DNA of 64,000 bases from Agrococcus sp. SL85 (GCF_026625845.1 NZ_CP113066.1:2294001-2358000); one strand, 5' to 3'. Shown: positions 38,686 through 47,981, counted from the stretch's first letter. Made by a program: numbers and translations. Notes: generated by a model from the letters alone, not told the origin.

Positions 38686-38697
38686 TCGCTCGAGCGA
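38686..38697. promoter_or_regulatory. 12-bp palindrome in rpmE2 leader
   Basis: Perfect palindrome TCGCTCGAGCGA, 12 nt before the ATG and just upstream of the AGGA site. It could be a protein-binding site or a short stem; unsupported beyond symmetry. Confidence 0.3.
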
Positions 38698-38709
38698 CTT
38701 AGGACGACC

Positions 38710-38958
38710 ATGAAGACCGAGATCCACCCCGACTACCAGCCGATCGTGTTCCGCGACCTCGCCTCGGGCGAGACGTTCCTCACGCGTTCGACGATCACGA
38801 GCGAGAAGACGATCGAGCTCGACGGCGAGACCTACCCCGTCATCGACGTCGAGATCTCGTCGGCCTCGCACCCGTTCTACACGGGCAAGCAGCGCATCAT
38901 GGACTCGGCCGGTCGCGTCGAGAAGTTCAAGAACCGCTACAAGGGCTTCGGCGGCTGA
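38710..38958 (+). CDS. rpmE2: Type B 50S ribosomal protein L31
   Basis: This 82-residue protein starts [16 protein letters not shown] and ends [20 protein letters not shown], the type B L31 pattern. It contains no cysteine, so it is the zinc-independent form; paralogues of this type are often induced when zinc is scarce. In many Micrococcales it may be the only L31. Followed by a 17-bp terminator. Confidence 0.95.
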   Translation: MKTEIHPDYQPIVFRDLASGETFLTRSTITSEKTIELDGETYPVIDVEISSASHPFYTGKQRIMDSAGRVEKFKNRYKGFGG

Positions 38959-38974
38959 GCCGACCCGCAGCGTC

Positions 38975-39012
38975 CGGAGGGGGCGGCGAGCATCTGCTCG
39001 CCGCCCCCTCCG
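38975..39012. terminator. Strong terminator, rpmE2 / exonuclease
   Basis: A 17-bp perfect stem (38975-38991 with 38996-39012) and a 4-nt loop between convergent genes. Confidence 0.85.
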
Positions 39013-39045
39013 TCGTCCCCGGTCCGGGTGCCGGTGCCAGGCCGC

Positions 39046-39777
39046 TCAGGCGCGCAGCGGCCATCCCCGGCCGGCGGTGAACGAGGGATCGGTGCGACGC
39101 CGGAACTCCTCGAAGTCGGCCGCCTGCTCGTCGGCCCAGCGCTCGGTGCGCTCGTGGAGCGAGATCGGATCGATGCGCAGCTCCTCGTAGCGGGCCGCCA
39201 TCGCCTGCGCGACGCGGCCCGCGGCGATCGCATCGCCCGAGGCGTCGTGCGCGTCGACGAGCTGCACGCCGTAGTGCTCGGCGACGACCCCGAGGGTGCG
39301 CTTGCCCCTGCGGAAGCGGTCGACCCGCTTGTCGAGCACGAGCGGGTCGACGACGGGGCGCACCACGACCGGCTCGAGCGCGTGCCGCGCGCACTCGGCC
39401 GCGAGGAGCGAGACGTCGTAGGCGGCATTGAAGGCGCAGACCGCGAGGCCCGCGGCCAGGTGGCCCGCCAGGACGTCGCGGATCTCGGCCACGACCTCCG
39501 AGGCCGGACGCCCCTCGGCGCGGGCGCGCTCGGTGGTGATGCCGTGGACCGCGATCGAGCCCTCGGGGATCTCGACCCCCGGGTCGGCGAGCCAGTGGCG
39601 CTCCTCGAGGACCTCGCCCGCGGCGTCGAGCACACCGACGTAGGCGGTGACGATGCGCGCCTCGCGCGGGTCGACGCCCGTGGTCTCGAGGTCGAACACG
39701 ACGAGCCGGTCGATCCAGCGATCCGGGGCCTCGGGGCTGACCTCGAGGATCGGGCGGTGGAGCGTCGTCTCGGCCAT
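39046..39777 (-). CDS. 3'-5' exonuclease, DnaQ-like (DEDDh)
   Basis: This 243-residue protein has the ExoI motif LVVFDLETTGVDPREARIV with both acidic residues, ExoII VCAFNAAYDVSLLA, and ExoIII HDASGDAIAAGRV with the His typical of DEDDh enzymes. It resembles the proofreading epsilon subunit family but stands alone, so repair or RNA/DNA end trimming is more likely than replication proofreading. TACCCT lies 6 nt before the ATG. Confidence 0.88.
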   Translation of the reverse strand: MAETTLHRPILEVSPEAPDRWIDRLVVFDLETTGVDPREARIVTAYVGVLDAAGEVLEERHWLADPGVEIPEGSIAVHGITTERARAEGRPASEVVAEIRDVLAGHLAAGLAVCAFNAAYDVSLLAAECARHALEPVVVRPVVDPLVLDKRVDRFRRGKRTLGVVAEHYGVQLVDAHDASGDAIAAGRVAQAMAARYEELRIDPISLHERTERWADEQAADFEEFRRRTDPSFTAGRGWPLRA

Positions 39778-39783
39778 GCCCCG

Positions 39784-39789
39784 AGGGTA
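39784..39789 (-). promoter_or_regulatory. Leaderless-type -10 of the exonuclease gene
   Basis: TACCCT, 6-nt spacer, ATG at 39777. Confidence 0.55.
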
Positions 39790-39813
39790 GCCGCGGCCGC
39801 CCACGCGCGCCGG

Positions 39814-39819
39814 TAGGCT
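39814..39819 (+). promoter_or_regulatory. Leaderless-type -10 of the hydrolase gene
   Basis: TAGGCT, 6-nt spacer, GTG at 39826. The CGCGCGCCGGTAGGCT block is repeated before the HAD gene at 54552. Confidence 0.6.
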
Positions 39820-39825
39820 CGGCGG

Positions 39826-40731
39826 GTGCCGACGCCCTCGCCCTACGCCGACCTCCTGGCCGCGCTGCCGCGGCGCGAGTCGCGCGTCGAGGCCGCAGGC
39901 GTCGCGACCGCGATCGTCGAGCACGGCGCACCCGAGGCGCCGCCGCTCGTGCTCGTGCACGGGTTCCGCGGCGACCACCACGGCCTCGAGCCCATCGCGG
40001 CGCACCTGCCGGGCGTGCGCTCGATCCTCCCCGACCTCCCGGGCTTCGGCGCCTCCGCGGCCCTGCCGCACGGCACGATCGAGGCCTACGCCGACTGGCT
40101 CGTCGCGCTCGTGGCCGAGGTCGCCCCCGGCGCGGCGGTGCTCGGCCACTCCTTCGGCTCGATCGTCGTCGCCCACGCCGCCGCGCGCGGCCTCGACGCG
40201 AGCCGCATCGTGCTCGTGAACCCCATCGCGACCCCCGCGCTCGAGGGCGGCAGCCGGCTCGGCTCGCTCGCGGCGCTCGGCTACTACCGAGCCGCCGCGG
40301 CCCTGCCGGAGCGCGCGGGCCTCGCGCTGCTCGGCGCACCGCCGATCGTGCGCGGCATGAGCGCGTACATGGCGAAGACGCGCGACCGGGCGCTCCGCGC
40401 CTGGATCCACGACCAGCACGACCGCTACTTCTCGCGCTACGCCTCGCGGCAGGCGGTGCTCGAGGCCTTCGACACCTCGATCCGGCACACGGTGGGGGAG
40501 GTCGCGGGCACCATCCGCAGGCCCGTGCAGCTCATCGCCGCCGATCGCGACGACATCACGCCCCTCGCGCACCAGCACCGGCTGCGCGGCGCGTTCCCGG
40601 ACGCCCGGCTCTCGGTGCTCACGGGCGTCGGCCACCTCGTGCACTACGAGCGGCCGCGCGAGGCCGCCGCCGTGATCCGCCGCTTCCTCGCGGAGCCGCT
40701 GGCGCGCGGCGCCGCGGAGGACGCCGCGTGA
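39826..40731 (+). CDS. Alpha/beta-fold hydrolase
   Basis: This 301-residue protein has the oxyanion-hole motif LVLVHGFRGDHHG, the nucleophile elbow GHSFGSIVVAHAA (Ser nucleophile), an acid around VQLIAADRDDITP and the catalytic His in GVGHLVHYERP, all in canonical order. Substrate unknown. It overlaps the next gene, a glycosyltransferase, by 4 nt, so the two are coupled and may serve the same glycolipid or cell-wall pathway. Confidence 0.85.
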   Translation: MPTPSPYADLLAALPRRESRVEAAGVATAIVEHGAPEAPPLVLVHGFRGDHHGLEPIAAHLPGVRSILPDLPGFGASAALPHGTIEAYADWLVALVAEVAPGAAVLGHSFGSIVVAHAAARGLDASRIVLVNPIATPALEGGSRLGSLAALGYYRAAAALPERAGLALLGAPPIVRGMSAYMAKTRDRALRAWIHDQHDRYFSRYASRQAVLEAFDTSIRHTVGEVAGTIRRPVQLIAADRDDITPLAHQHRLRGAFPDARLSVLTGVGHLVHYERPREAAAVIRRFLAEPLARGAAEDAA

Positions 40732-41795
40732 GGGTGCTCTTCGACTGCCGCTACGTGCGGATCGGCCGCCACGACGGCATCTCGCGCTACTCGGCGGAGC
40801 TCGTGCGCGCGCTCGCGGCGCATCACGAGGTGACCATGCTCGTGAGCGACGCGCGGCAGCTGGGGATGCTGCCGGACCTCCCGCACGTGCTCGGCCCCTC
40901 GCCGACCGGACCGCTCGAGCCGCTCGCATCCTGGCGCCTGCGCGGGCTGGACGTCGACGTCGCGTTCTCGCCCATGCAGACGATCGGCGCGCTCGGCAGG
41001 CGCTGGCCGCTCGTGACCACCGTGCACGACCTCATCTACTACCGCCACCCGACGCCGCCGCGCGACCTGCCCGCGCCCGTGCGCGCGCTCTGGCGGCTCT
41101 ACCACCTCTCCTACGGGCCCCAGCGGCTGCTGCTCGACGGCGCCGATGGCGTCGTGACGGTCTCCGAGACCACGCGGGCCCTCATCGCGGAGCACCGCTT
41201 GACGAAGCGGCCCGTGGCGGTCGTGCCGAACGCGGCCGCCGACCTCGGCGAGCCCGTCGCGCACGAGGCGCCCCCGACGCGACGGCTCGTCTACATGGGC
41301 TCGTTCATGCCGTACAAGGACGTCGACACGCTCGTGCGCGCCGCAGCGCTGCTGCCCGACCACGAGCTGCACCTGTGCAGCCGCGTCGATCCCGCCGAGC
41401 GCGCGCGGCTCGAGTCGCTCGCAGCGGGGGCGCGCCTCGTCTTCCACGACGGCATCTCGGACGGCGACTACGTCGAGCTCCTCCGCTCGGCGACGGCCTT
41501 CGTGCACGCCTCGCGCGACGAGGGCTTCGGCATCCCGATCCTCGAGGCGATGAGCCTCGGCGTGCCCGCGGTGGTCGCCGACACGACCGTCTTCCGCGAG
41601 GTCGGCGGCGAGGCGGCCCGCTACTTCCCGGTGGGCGACGCGGCGGCGCTGGCGGATGCGGTGCGCGGCCTCGAGGGGGAGTGGGCCGAGCGCTCGCGCG
41701 CCTCGCTCGCGCACGCGGCGCGATGGTCGTGGGCGGAGTCCGGCGCGCGGCTCGCGGCGTTCCTCGAGCGGGTCGTGGCGAGCGCGAGGCGCTGA
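40728..41795 (+). CDS. Glycosyltransferase family 4
   Basis: This 355-residue GT-B enzyme begins FDCRYVRIGRHDGISRYSAELV. Its C-terminal donor domain has LVYMGSFMPYKDVDTLVRAA and SRDEGFGIPILEAMSLGVPAVVADT, the E-x7-E nucleotide-sugar motif. GTG start overlaps the upstream hydrolase stop. The acceptor is unknown; mannosyl or glucosyl transfer to lipid or polysaccharide is typical. Confidence 0.88.
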   Translation: MRVLFDCRYVRIGRHDGISRYSAELVRALAAHHEVTMLVSDARQLGMLPDLPHVLGPSPTGPLEPLASWRLRGLDVDVAFSPMQTIGALGRRWPLVTTVHDLIYYRHPTPPRDLPAPVRALWRLYHLSYGPQRLLLDGADGVVTVSETTRALIAEHRLTKRPVAVVPNAAADLGEPVAHEAPPTRRLVYMGSFMPYKDVDTLVRAAALLPDHELHLCSRVDPAERARLESLAAGARLVFHDGISDGDYVELLRSATAFVHASRDEGFGIPILEAMSLGVPAVVADTTVFREVGGEAARYFPVGDAAALADAVRGLEGEWAERSRASLAHAARWSWAESGARLAAFLERVVASARR

Positions 41796-41850
41796 CGCGG
41801 GACTCGTGACGCGGGCGACCGGCGGTCGCGCGCTCCTCGGGCGGCGGAGG

Positions 41851-42663
41851 CTAGAAGGGCGCGATGAGCGCGTCGGCGAGCTCGGTGAGCAGCTCGCTCG
41901 TGCCGCCCTCGACGCGCACCGCGGCCCGCGCGTCCCAGCGGGTGGGACCGCGGTTGATGATCACGATCGGCACGGCCTTGCGGCGCGCCACCTCCAGCAG
42001 CCTCGTGCCGGAGTTCACGACGAGCGACGATCCCGCGACGAGCACCGCCTCGCCGCGATCGATGACCTCGCGCGCCGCCGCGAACACCGCCGGCGGCACG
42101 ATCTCGCCGAAGAACACGACGTCCGGCTTCAGCACCCCGCCGCAGACGGGGCAGGGCGGCACGTGGAAGTCCTGCGAGGCGTCGATCTCGACGTCGCCGT
42201 CGGGCTGCAGGCGCACCTGCTCGGGGATCACGATCCAGGGGTTCCGCCGCTCGATCTCGGCGGCGATCCGCTCACGGTCGAAGGTCGTCGCGCACGTGAG
42301 GCACGTCACCGTGTGCATCTGCCCGTGCACGTGCGTGACCGCGCTGCTGCCGGCGCGCTCGTGCAGGTCGTCGACGTTCTGCGTCGCGATGCCCGTGATG
42401 AGCCCGGCCTCCTCGAGGCGCGCGAGCGCGCGGTGCCCGTCGTTCGGGTGCACCGAGGTGAAGCGGCGCCAGCCCAGGTGGCTGCCCGCCCAGTAGCGGC
42501 GGCGCGCATCCTCGCTCGCGCGGAAGGTGTCGAACACCATCGGGGTGCGCGCGGGCGCGCCCTCGCCGCGGTAGTCCGGGATGCCCGAGTCGGTCGAGAT
42601 GCCCGCCCCCGTGAGCACGGCCACGCGCTTGCCGCGGAGGAGGTCGATGGCTGCGTCGAGCAC
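41851..42663 (-). CDS. Sir2 family NAD-dependent protein deacylase
   Basis: This 270-residue sirtuin has VAVLTGAGISTDSGIPDYRG (NAD pocket), TQNVDDLHERAG, the catalytic His in VHGQMHTVTC and four zinc cysteines (TCLTC and PPCPVCGG), then VVFFGEIVP and VAGSSLVV. The GTG at 42663 is preferred because TAGGCT ends 7 nt upstream, the same leaderless geometry seen at neighbours. An ATG at 42690 would add nine residues and overlap the divergent trmH -10. Confidence 0.9.
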   Translation of the reverse strand: MLDAAIDLLRGKRVAVLTGAGISTDSGIPDYRGEGAPARTPMVFDTFRASEDARRRYWAGSHLGWRRFTSVHPNDGHRALARLEEAGLITGIATQNVDDLHERAGSSAVTHVHGQMHTVTCLTCATTFDRERIAAEIERRNPWIVIPEQVRLQPDGDVEIDASQDFHVPPCPVCGGVLKPDVVFFGEIVPPAVFAAAREVIDRGEAVLVAGSSLVVNSGTRLLEVARRKAVPIVIINRGPTRWDARAAVRVEGGTSELLTELADALIAPF

Positions 42664-42670
42664 GTCGCCC

Positions 42671-42676
42671 AGCCTA
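42671..42676 (-). promoter_or_regulatory. Leaderless-type -10 of the Sir2 gene
   Basis: TAGGCT, 7-nt spacer, GTG at 42663; it decides the start. Confidence 0.55.
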
Positions 42677-42684
42677 TCCGCCGC

Positions 42685-42690
42685 TACCAT
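42685..42690 (+). promoter_or_regulatory. -10 element of the SPOUT methyltransferase gene
   Basis: TACCAT; predicted start near 42697, leader about 18 nt with GGGAAGGGG as ribosome binding site. Confidence 0.45.
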
Positions 42691-42714
42691 CGACTCCGGC
42701 GGGAAGGGGTCCGG

Positions 42715-43554
42715 ATGCCGATCATCGCGATCGACTCGCTCGACGACCCCCGGCTCGAGGACTACGTGGGGCTCACCGACGTGGCGCTGCGCCGCAGGGC
42801 CGAGCCCGAGCGGGGCCTGTACATCGCCGAGTCGCAGACCGTGCTCGAGCGTGCGCTGCGCGCCGGGCACCGGCCGAGGAGCGTGCTCGTGGCGCCCCGC
42901 TGGCTGCCGCAGGTGGAGGCGGTGCTCGCGGCCTCCGAGGTCGACGGCGCGGCCGTGCCCGTCTTCGTCGGCGAGGAGCCCGTGCTCGAGGCCCTCACGG
43001 GCTTCCACCTGCACCGCGGCGCGCTCGCCGCCATGCAGCGGCCCGAGCTGCCCGATCCCGCGGCGCTCCTCGACGGCGCGCGGCGCGTCGTCATCCTCGA
43101 CGGCCTCGTCGACCACACGAACGTCGGCGCCGCGTTCCGCTCGGCGGCAGGCATCGGCGCCGACGCGGTGCTCGTCACGCCCACGAGCGCCGACCCGCTC
43201 TACCGCCGCAGCGTGCGCGTGTCGATGGGCACGGTGCTGCAGGTGCCGTGGACCCGCATCCCCGCCATCCCGGAGGCCATGCCGCTGCTCCACGCGGCGG
43301 GCTTCGAGGTGGCCGCGCTCGCGCTCCGCGACGACGCGGTGGACCTCGCCGAGTACGCCGCCGCGCCGCCGGAGCGCGTCGCGCTGCTGCTCGGCTCCGA
43401 GGGGCCGGGGCTCGATCCTCGCGCGCTCGCCGCCGCCGACCGGGTCGTGACGATCCCGATGCTCCACGGCGTCGACTCGCTCAACGTCGCCGCCGCCGCG
43501 GCGGTGGCGATGTGGGCCCTACGCGGCACGGATCGACCGCGGGCCGACGCGTGA
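42715..43554 (+). CDS. TrmH/SpoU family RNA 2'-O-methyltransferase
   Basis: This 279-residue protein has an N-terminal substrate-binding domain (YIAESQTVLERALRAGHRPRSVLV) and a SPOUT knot. Motif 1 is LVDHTNVGAAFRSAAGIGADAV, motif 2 ALLLGSEGPGLD, and motif 3 IPMLHGVDSLNVAAAAAVAMW. It methylates ribose in rRNA or tRNA; the target is unknown. The D,D-carboxypeptidase GTG overlaps its stop by 4 nt. Confidence 0.9.
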   Translation: MPIIAIDSLDDPRLEDYVGLTDVALRRRAEPERGLYIAESQTVLERALRAGHRPRSVLVAPRWLPQVEAVLAASEVDGAAVPVFVGEEPVLEALTGFHLHRGALAAMQRPELPDPAALLDGARRVVILDGLVDHTNVGAAFRSAAGIGADAVLVTPTSADPLYRRSVRVSMGTVLQVPWTRIPAIPEAMPLLHAAGFEVAALALRDDAVDLAEYAAAPPERVALLLGSEGPGLDPRALAAADRVVTIPMLHGVDSLNVAAAAAVAMWALRGTDRPRADA

Positions 43555-44816
43555 CCGTCACCGCCGCCACCCAGCGCGCGCAGCGCCCGCCGTGGGGCGT
43601 CGTGCTGCTGCGCTCGCTCGTCGCCCTCGGCCTCGCCCTTGCGGTGGTCGCGGCCACCGCCGTCGCGTTCGCGCCCGCGCCGCCCGTCGAGGCGACCGCG
43701 CTGCCCATCGCCGAGCCCGAGGCGCCCGAGCCCTCGGTGGCATGGCCCGAGACCGCGCGCGCGGCCGGCTACGCCGTCGTCGGGGCGGAGGGCTCCGCGC
43801 GGCACGTCGGCAGCGAAGGCGCGCACCCGATGGCGAGCGTGACGAAGCTCGTCACCGTGCTCGTCGTGCTCGACGCGCATCCGATCGCGGGCGACGACCG
43901 GGGCGCGTCGATCACGATGGGGCGCGCCGACGTGAACGCCGTCGGCGCCGCGCTCGCCGACAACGCGCCGATCGCGCCCGTCTACGAGGGCATGGTCGTG
44001 ACGCAGCGCGACCTCATCGAGTGGTCGCTCGTCGACTCGGCCGGCAACGCCGCGTGGTCGCTCGCGCACTGGGCCTTCGGCTCGATCGACGCCTTCCTCG
44101 CCGCGGCCGACGCCTACGCCGCCGAGCACGGCCTGCCGCAGACCGACCTCGCCGACCCGGCGGGGCTCGATGCCGCGAGCGTCTCGAGCGCTGCAGACCT
44201 CACGCAGGTCGCGCTGCTCGCCGTGACCGATCCCGTGATCCTCGCGACCCTCCAGCTCGAGTCGGTCCGCATCCCGGGCATCGGCTCCGCGCCGAACACG
44301 AACCGGATCCTCGGCGAGGGCGACGTCGACGGCGGCAAGACCGGCACCCTGCGGGTGTGGGGCCGCAACCTCTTCGCGACCGCCGTGCGCGACGTCGACG
44401 GCAGGGAGCAGCGCGTCGTCGCGATCGTCATGGGCACGATCACCGCCGACGACATCGACGCGCAGATGCTCGCCCTCGTCGACTCGCTGTGGGACGACTT
44501 CGGCGAGCGCACGGTGCTGCCCGCGGGCACGGCCGTCGCCGAGCATCGGGCGCCGTGGGGCGAGACGGTCGTCGCGACCACGACCGAGGAGCTCGCGCTC
44601 GAGACCTTCGGCGACATCGTGCCGGCGGCGAGCGCGGAGGTGGGCTCCGTCGCGGTCGACGCGCCCCGCCGCGACGTCGGCGAGGCCTGGTTCGCCGGGC
44701 AGGACGGCGCGCGCGTCGCGACGCCCGTGCGCACCTCCGGCATCCTCGAGGGTCCGAGCCTCCAGTGGCGGCTCGCGCACCCCGCCGAGGTGCTCGGCTG
44801 GTACCGGGTCGGCTGA
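43551..44816 (+). CDS. D-alanyl-D-alanine carboxypeptidase (PBP-type), variant SxN motif
   Basis: This 421-residue exported protein has a membrane anchor or signal segment (about 22-46, LLRSLVALGLALAVVAATAVAF) and a penicillin-binding domain. SxxK is Ser96-Val-Thr-Lys99 and KTG is Lys263-Thr-Gly265 in GGKTGTLRVWGRN. At the expected SxN position the sequence reads Ser163-Ala-Gly-Asn166, so the Asn is displaced by one residue. Low-molecular-weight PBPs trim the terminal D-Ala of peptidoglycan stems; the variant motif leaves activity less certain. Coupled to the upstream methyltransferase gene. Confidence 0.85.
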   Translation: MTVTAATQRAQRPPWGVVLLRSLVALGLALAVVAATAVAFAPAPPVEATALPIAEPEAPEPSVAWPETARAAGYAVVGAEGSARHVGSEGAHPMASVTKLVTVLVVLDAHPIAGDDRGASITMGRADVNAVGAALADNAPIAPVYEGMVVTQRDLIEWSLVDSAGNAAWSLAHWAFGSIDAFLAAADAYAAEHGLPQTDLADPAGLDAASVSSAADLTQVALLAVTDPVILATLQLESVRIPGIGSAPNTNRILGEGDVDGGKTGTLRVWGRNLFATAVRDVDGREQRVVAIVMGTITADDIDAQMLALVDSLWDDFGERTVLPAGTAVAEHRAPWGETVVATTTEELALETFGDIVPAASAEVGSVAVDAPRRDVGEAWFAGQDGARVATPVRTSGILEGPSLQWRLAHPAEVLGWYRVG

Positions 44817-44864
44817 CCCGGCCGCCCAGGCGCAGCTCGCCGCGGCCCGCCCGTCGAGGCGCCG

Positions 44865-45665
<801 letters not shown>

Positions 45666-45671
45666 GCCTCC

Positions 45672-45677
45672 ATCCTG
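45672..45677 (-). promoter_or_regulatory. Leaderless-type -10 of the SGNH hydrolase gene
   Basis: CAGGAT, 6-nt spacer, ATG at 45665. Confidence 0.45.
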
Positions 45678-45730
45678 CACCCCCGGACCGGGGTGCGGCC
45701 CAGCGCGCCCGGCGTGTGGGCGGGCCGTGC

Positions 45731-45736
45731 CAGCAT
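45731..45736 (+). promoter_or_regulatory. Leaderless-type -10 of dinB
   Basis: CAGCAT, 6-nt spacer, GTG at 45743. No SOS-box-like palindrome was seen in the 77-nt divergent gap. Confidence 0.4.
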
Positions 45737-45742
45737 GGGGTC

Positions 45743-46999
45743 GTGAGCAAGCAGGACGGGTCGGATCGCCTCGTCTCCGGGCCTGAGGTCGACGACGCGA
45801 CGGCCACGATCCTGCACGTCGACCTCGATGCGTTCTTCGCTTCGGCGTCGCTGCTCTCGCGGCCCGATCTGCTGGGCCTGCCGGTGGTCATCGGGCACGA
45901 CTCGTCGCGCTCGGTCGTCACGGCCGCGACCTACGAGGCGCGACGGTTCGGGGTGCACTCGGCCATGCCGATGGCGCAGGCGCTGCGGCTGTGCCCGACC
46001 GCCGTCGTCCTCGAGCCCGACTTCCGCCGCTACTCGGCGCTGTCGAAGCAGGTGATGGCCATCCTCGACGACGTCTCGCCCGAGGTCGAGCGGCTCGGCA
46101 TCGACGAGGCCTTCGTCGGCATCGCGGGCGTCCGCCGGCTCTCCGGGGGTGCGAACCGCATCGGGCCGGCGCTGCGCGCACGCGTGCGCGCGGAGACGGG
46201 CCTCGTCGCCTCCGTCGGCGCCGCCTCCACGAAGTACGTCGCGAAGCTCGCCTCCTCGCGCGCGAAGCCCGACGGGATGCTCGTCGTGCCCGACGACCAG
46301 GTGCTCGCGTTCCTGCACCCGCAGTCGGTCTCTGCGCTGTGGGGCGTGGGGCCGAAGCAGCAGGAGCGGCTCGCCCGCTACGGGCTGCGCACGATCGGCG
46401 ACGTCGCGCAGACGAGCCGCGAGCGGCTGTCGGCCTGGTTCGGCGAGGCGACCGGCGCGCACCTGCACGCGCTCGCCTGGGCGCGCGACCCGCGCTCGGT
46501 CGTCGAGCGCGAGGCGCAGGAGCGCGGCCACGAGCAGTCCTTCGGCCACAACCACACGTTCTTCCGCGACGTCACCGAGCGCGCCGAGCTGCAGAGCGAG
46601 CTCCTGCGGCTCGCGACGGGCGTCGGCAGGCGCCTGCGCGACGCCGGCGTGCAGGGGCGCACGATCACCCTCACGGTGCGCTTCCACGACTTCCGCACCA
46701 TCACGCGCTCGCGCACGCTGCCCGAGGCCACCGATGTGACGCGCGTCATCGTCGAGACCGCGTGGTCGCTGCTCGAGGCGCTCGGGCCCATCCCGCCCGT
46801 GCGGCTCGTGGGGGTGCGGGCGAGCGGCGTGCAGGCCGCCGCCGACCACGGCCTGCTGTGGGACGACGCCGAGTCGTGGGGGAGCACCGAGCGGGCGATG
46901 GATGCGGTGCACGACCGCTTCGGCGCCGCCGCGGTGACGCCCGCGAGCATGCTGCGGCGCGAGCGCAAGCGCGACGACACGGGCACGTCGGGCGACTAG
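45743..46999 (+). CDS. dinB: DNA polymerase IV (Y-family)
   Basis: This 418-residue translesion polymerase has HVDLDAFFASASLLSRP (catalytic Asp), VTAATYEARRFGVHSAMPM and RLGIDEAFVGIAG, where Asp-Glu form the second metal site. The helix-hairpin-helix LWGVGPKQQERLARYGLRTIGDVA and the little-finger domain follow. The C terminus ends in a charged tail (RRERKRDDTGTSGD) without an obvious beta-clamp-binding motif. Confidence 0.92.
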   Translation: MSKQDGSDRLVSGPEVDDATATILHVDLDAFFASASLLSRPDLLGLPVVIGHDSSRSVVTAATYEARRFGVHSAMPMAQALRLCPTAVVLEPDFRRYSALSKQVMAILDDVSPEVERLGIDEAFVGIAGVRRLSGGANRIGPALRARVRAETGLVASVGAASTKYVAKLASSRAKPDGMLVVPDDQVLAFLHPQSVSALWGVGPKQQERLARYGLRTIGDVAQTSRERLSAWFGEATGAHLHALAWARDPRSVVEREAQERGHEQSFGHNHTFFRDVTERAELQSELLRLATGVGRRLRDAGVQGRTITLTVRFHDFRTITRSRTLPEATDVTRVIVETAWSLLEALGPIPPVRLVGVRASGVQAAADHGLLWDDAESWGSTERAMDAVHDRFGAAAVTPASMLRRERKRDDTGTSGD

Positions 47000-47042
47000 G
47001 CACCTGCGGCGGCTCGGCACCTCCGGCGACGGCGCGACCGGG

Positions 47043-47585
47043 TCAGGCGAGGAAGGCGTCGAGCGTCGTGACGGTCGCGAAGCGGTCCTGCAGGGCAGAC
47101 GCCGTCGCGCGCTGGATCTCGGCTGCCGAGATCGTGCCGCCGCCCCAGGCGGCGTGGGGATGCGTCGCCGTCGCATCGAGGACGACGGTGACGGCGTACC
47201 CGAGGTCGCTCGCGGCGCGCGCGGTCGTCTCGCAGCACTGCTCGGTGCGGATGCCCGTCACCACGACCTCGTCGACGCCGAGCGCCCGGAGGCGCGCGTC
47301 GAGGTCCGTGCCTCCGAAGGCGCTGTGGACACGCTTCGTCACCCGCAGGTCGTGCGCAGCCGGCGCGACGCCCGGCTGCAGGCGGACGTGGCCCGAGGCC
47401 GCGTCGAAGGGCCCGCCGGAGCCCGGCTCCTCGTGCAGCACCCACACGATCGCGTCGCCCGAGGCGCGGCCGTGGTCGACGACGCGCTGCACGCGCTCGG
47501 CGATGTCGGGGGCCGAGACCTCCGCCCACTCCGCCGCGCGGGCGCGGAAGGACTCCTGGACGTCGATGGCGAGGATGGCGCGCAT
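47043..47585 (-). CDS. Isochorismatase-like cysteine hydrolase
   Basis: This 180-residue protein has the catalytic triad of the family: Asp in LAIDVQESF, Lys in RVTKRVHSAFGGTDL, and Cys in VVTGIRTEQCCETTARAASDLGY. It resembles nicotinamidase-like hydrolases of unknown substrate. Convergent with dinB; the intervening 43 nt carry no clear hairpin. Confidence 0.87.
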   Translation of the reverse strand: MRAILAIDVQESFRARAAEWAEVSAPDIAERVQRVVDHGRASGDAIVWVLHEEPGSGGPFDAASGHVRLQPGVAPAAHDLRVTKRVHSAFGGTDLDARLRALGVDEVVVTGIRTEQCCETTARAASDLGYAVTVVLDATATHPHAAWGGGTISAAEIQRATASALQDRFATVTTLDAFLA

Positions 47586-47675
47586 GCGCTCATCCGACCA
47601 CGTGCGCCAGGGTACGGCCAGCGCCGAAGGCGTCAGCGGGCGACGAGATGCCGCCAGCGGGCGCCGAGGGCCAGA

Positions 47676-47755
47676 GGCGGCCGAGCCGCCGCGCGGTGCC
47701 TGCTCGCGGCGGCCGAGCCGCCGCGAGGTGCCTGCTAGCGGCGGCCGAGCCACCG
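47676..47755. repeat. 32-bp direct repeat overlapping the pspC end
   Basis: Units start at 47676, 47708 and 47740 (the last partial). Each contains GGCGGC-CGA-GCCGCC, a 6-bp hairpin, and GGTGCCTGCT. The third unit encodes the last residues of the PspC protein (RWLGRR) and its stop, so the array looks like a duplicated gene end. Confidence 0.85.
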
Positions 47756-47974
47756 CTCGAGCGGGATGGACCCCGACTGGTTCGGGGTCACCGCCCAGAG
47801 CACGAGGTAGAGGCCCCAGCCGACGACCGGCAGCAGGAACAGCAGCAGCGTGACGATGCGCACGATGAGCGGGCTGACGCCGAGCTTGGCGGCGATGCCG
47901 CCGCAGATGCCCGCGAGCAGGCGCGAGGGGCCGCGGCGGAAGCCGGAGGAGCGGATGCTGTCGAAGACGGACAT
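47735..47974 (-). CDS. PspC domain membrane protein
   Basis: This 79-residue protein is one PspC domain: RLLAGICGGIAAKLGVSPLIVRIVTLLL followed by a hydrophobic helix LLFLLPVVGWGLYLVLWAV. PspC-type proteins sense or respond to membrane stress. It starts 10 nt after the DUF222/HNH stop, and its predicted -10 overlaps that stop codon. The C-terminal codons lie in a 32-bp repeat. Confidence 0.88.
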   Translation of the reverse strand: MSVFDSIRSSGFRRGPSRLLAGICGGIAAKLGVSPLIVRIVTLLLFLLPVVGWGLYLVLWAVTPNQSGSIPLERWLGRR

Positions 47975-47981
47975 GGGACAG

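Noticed and set aside
38643-38709. Zur box upstream of the Cys-free L31 gene
   Set aside because: The only symmetry (TCGCTCGAGCGA) does not resemble known AT-containing actinobacterial Zur sites.
47676-47755. CRISPR-like repeats near pspC
   Set aside because: Direct tandem copies without unique spacers and no cas genes nearby.
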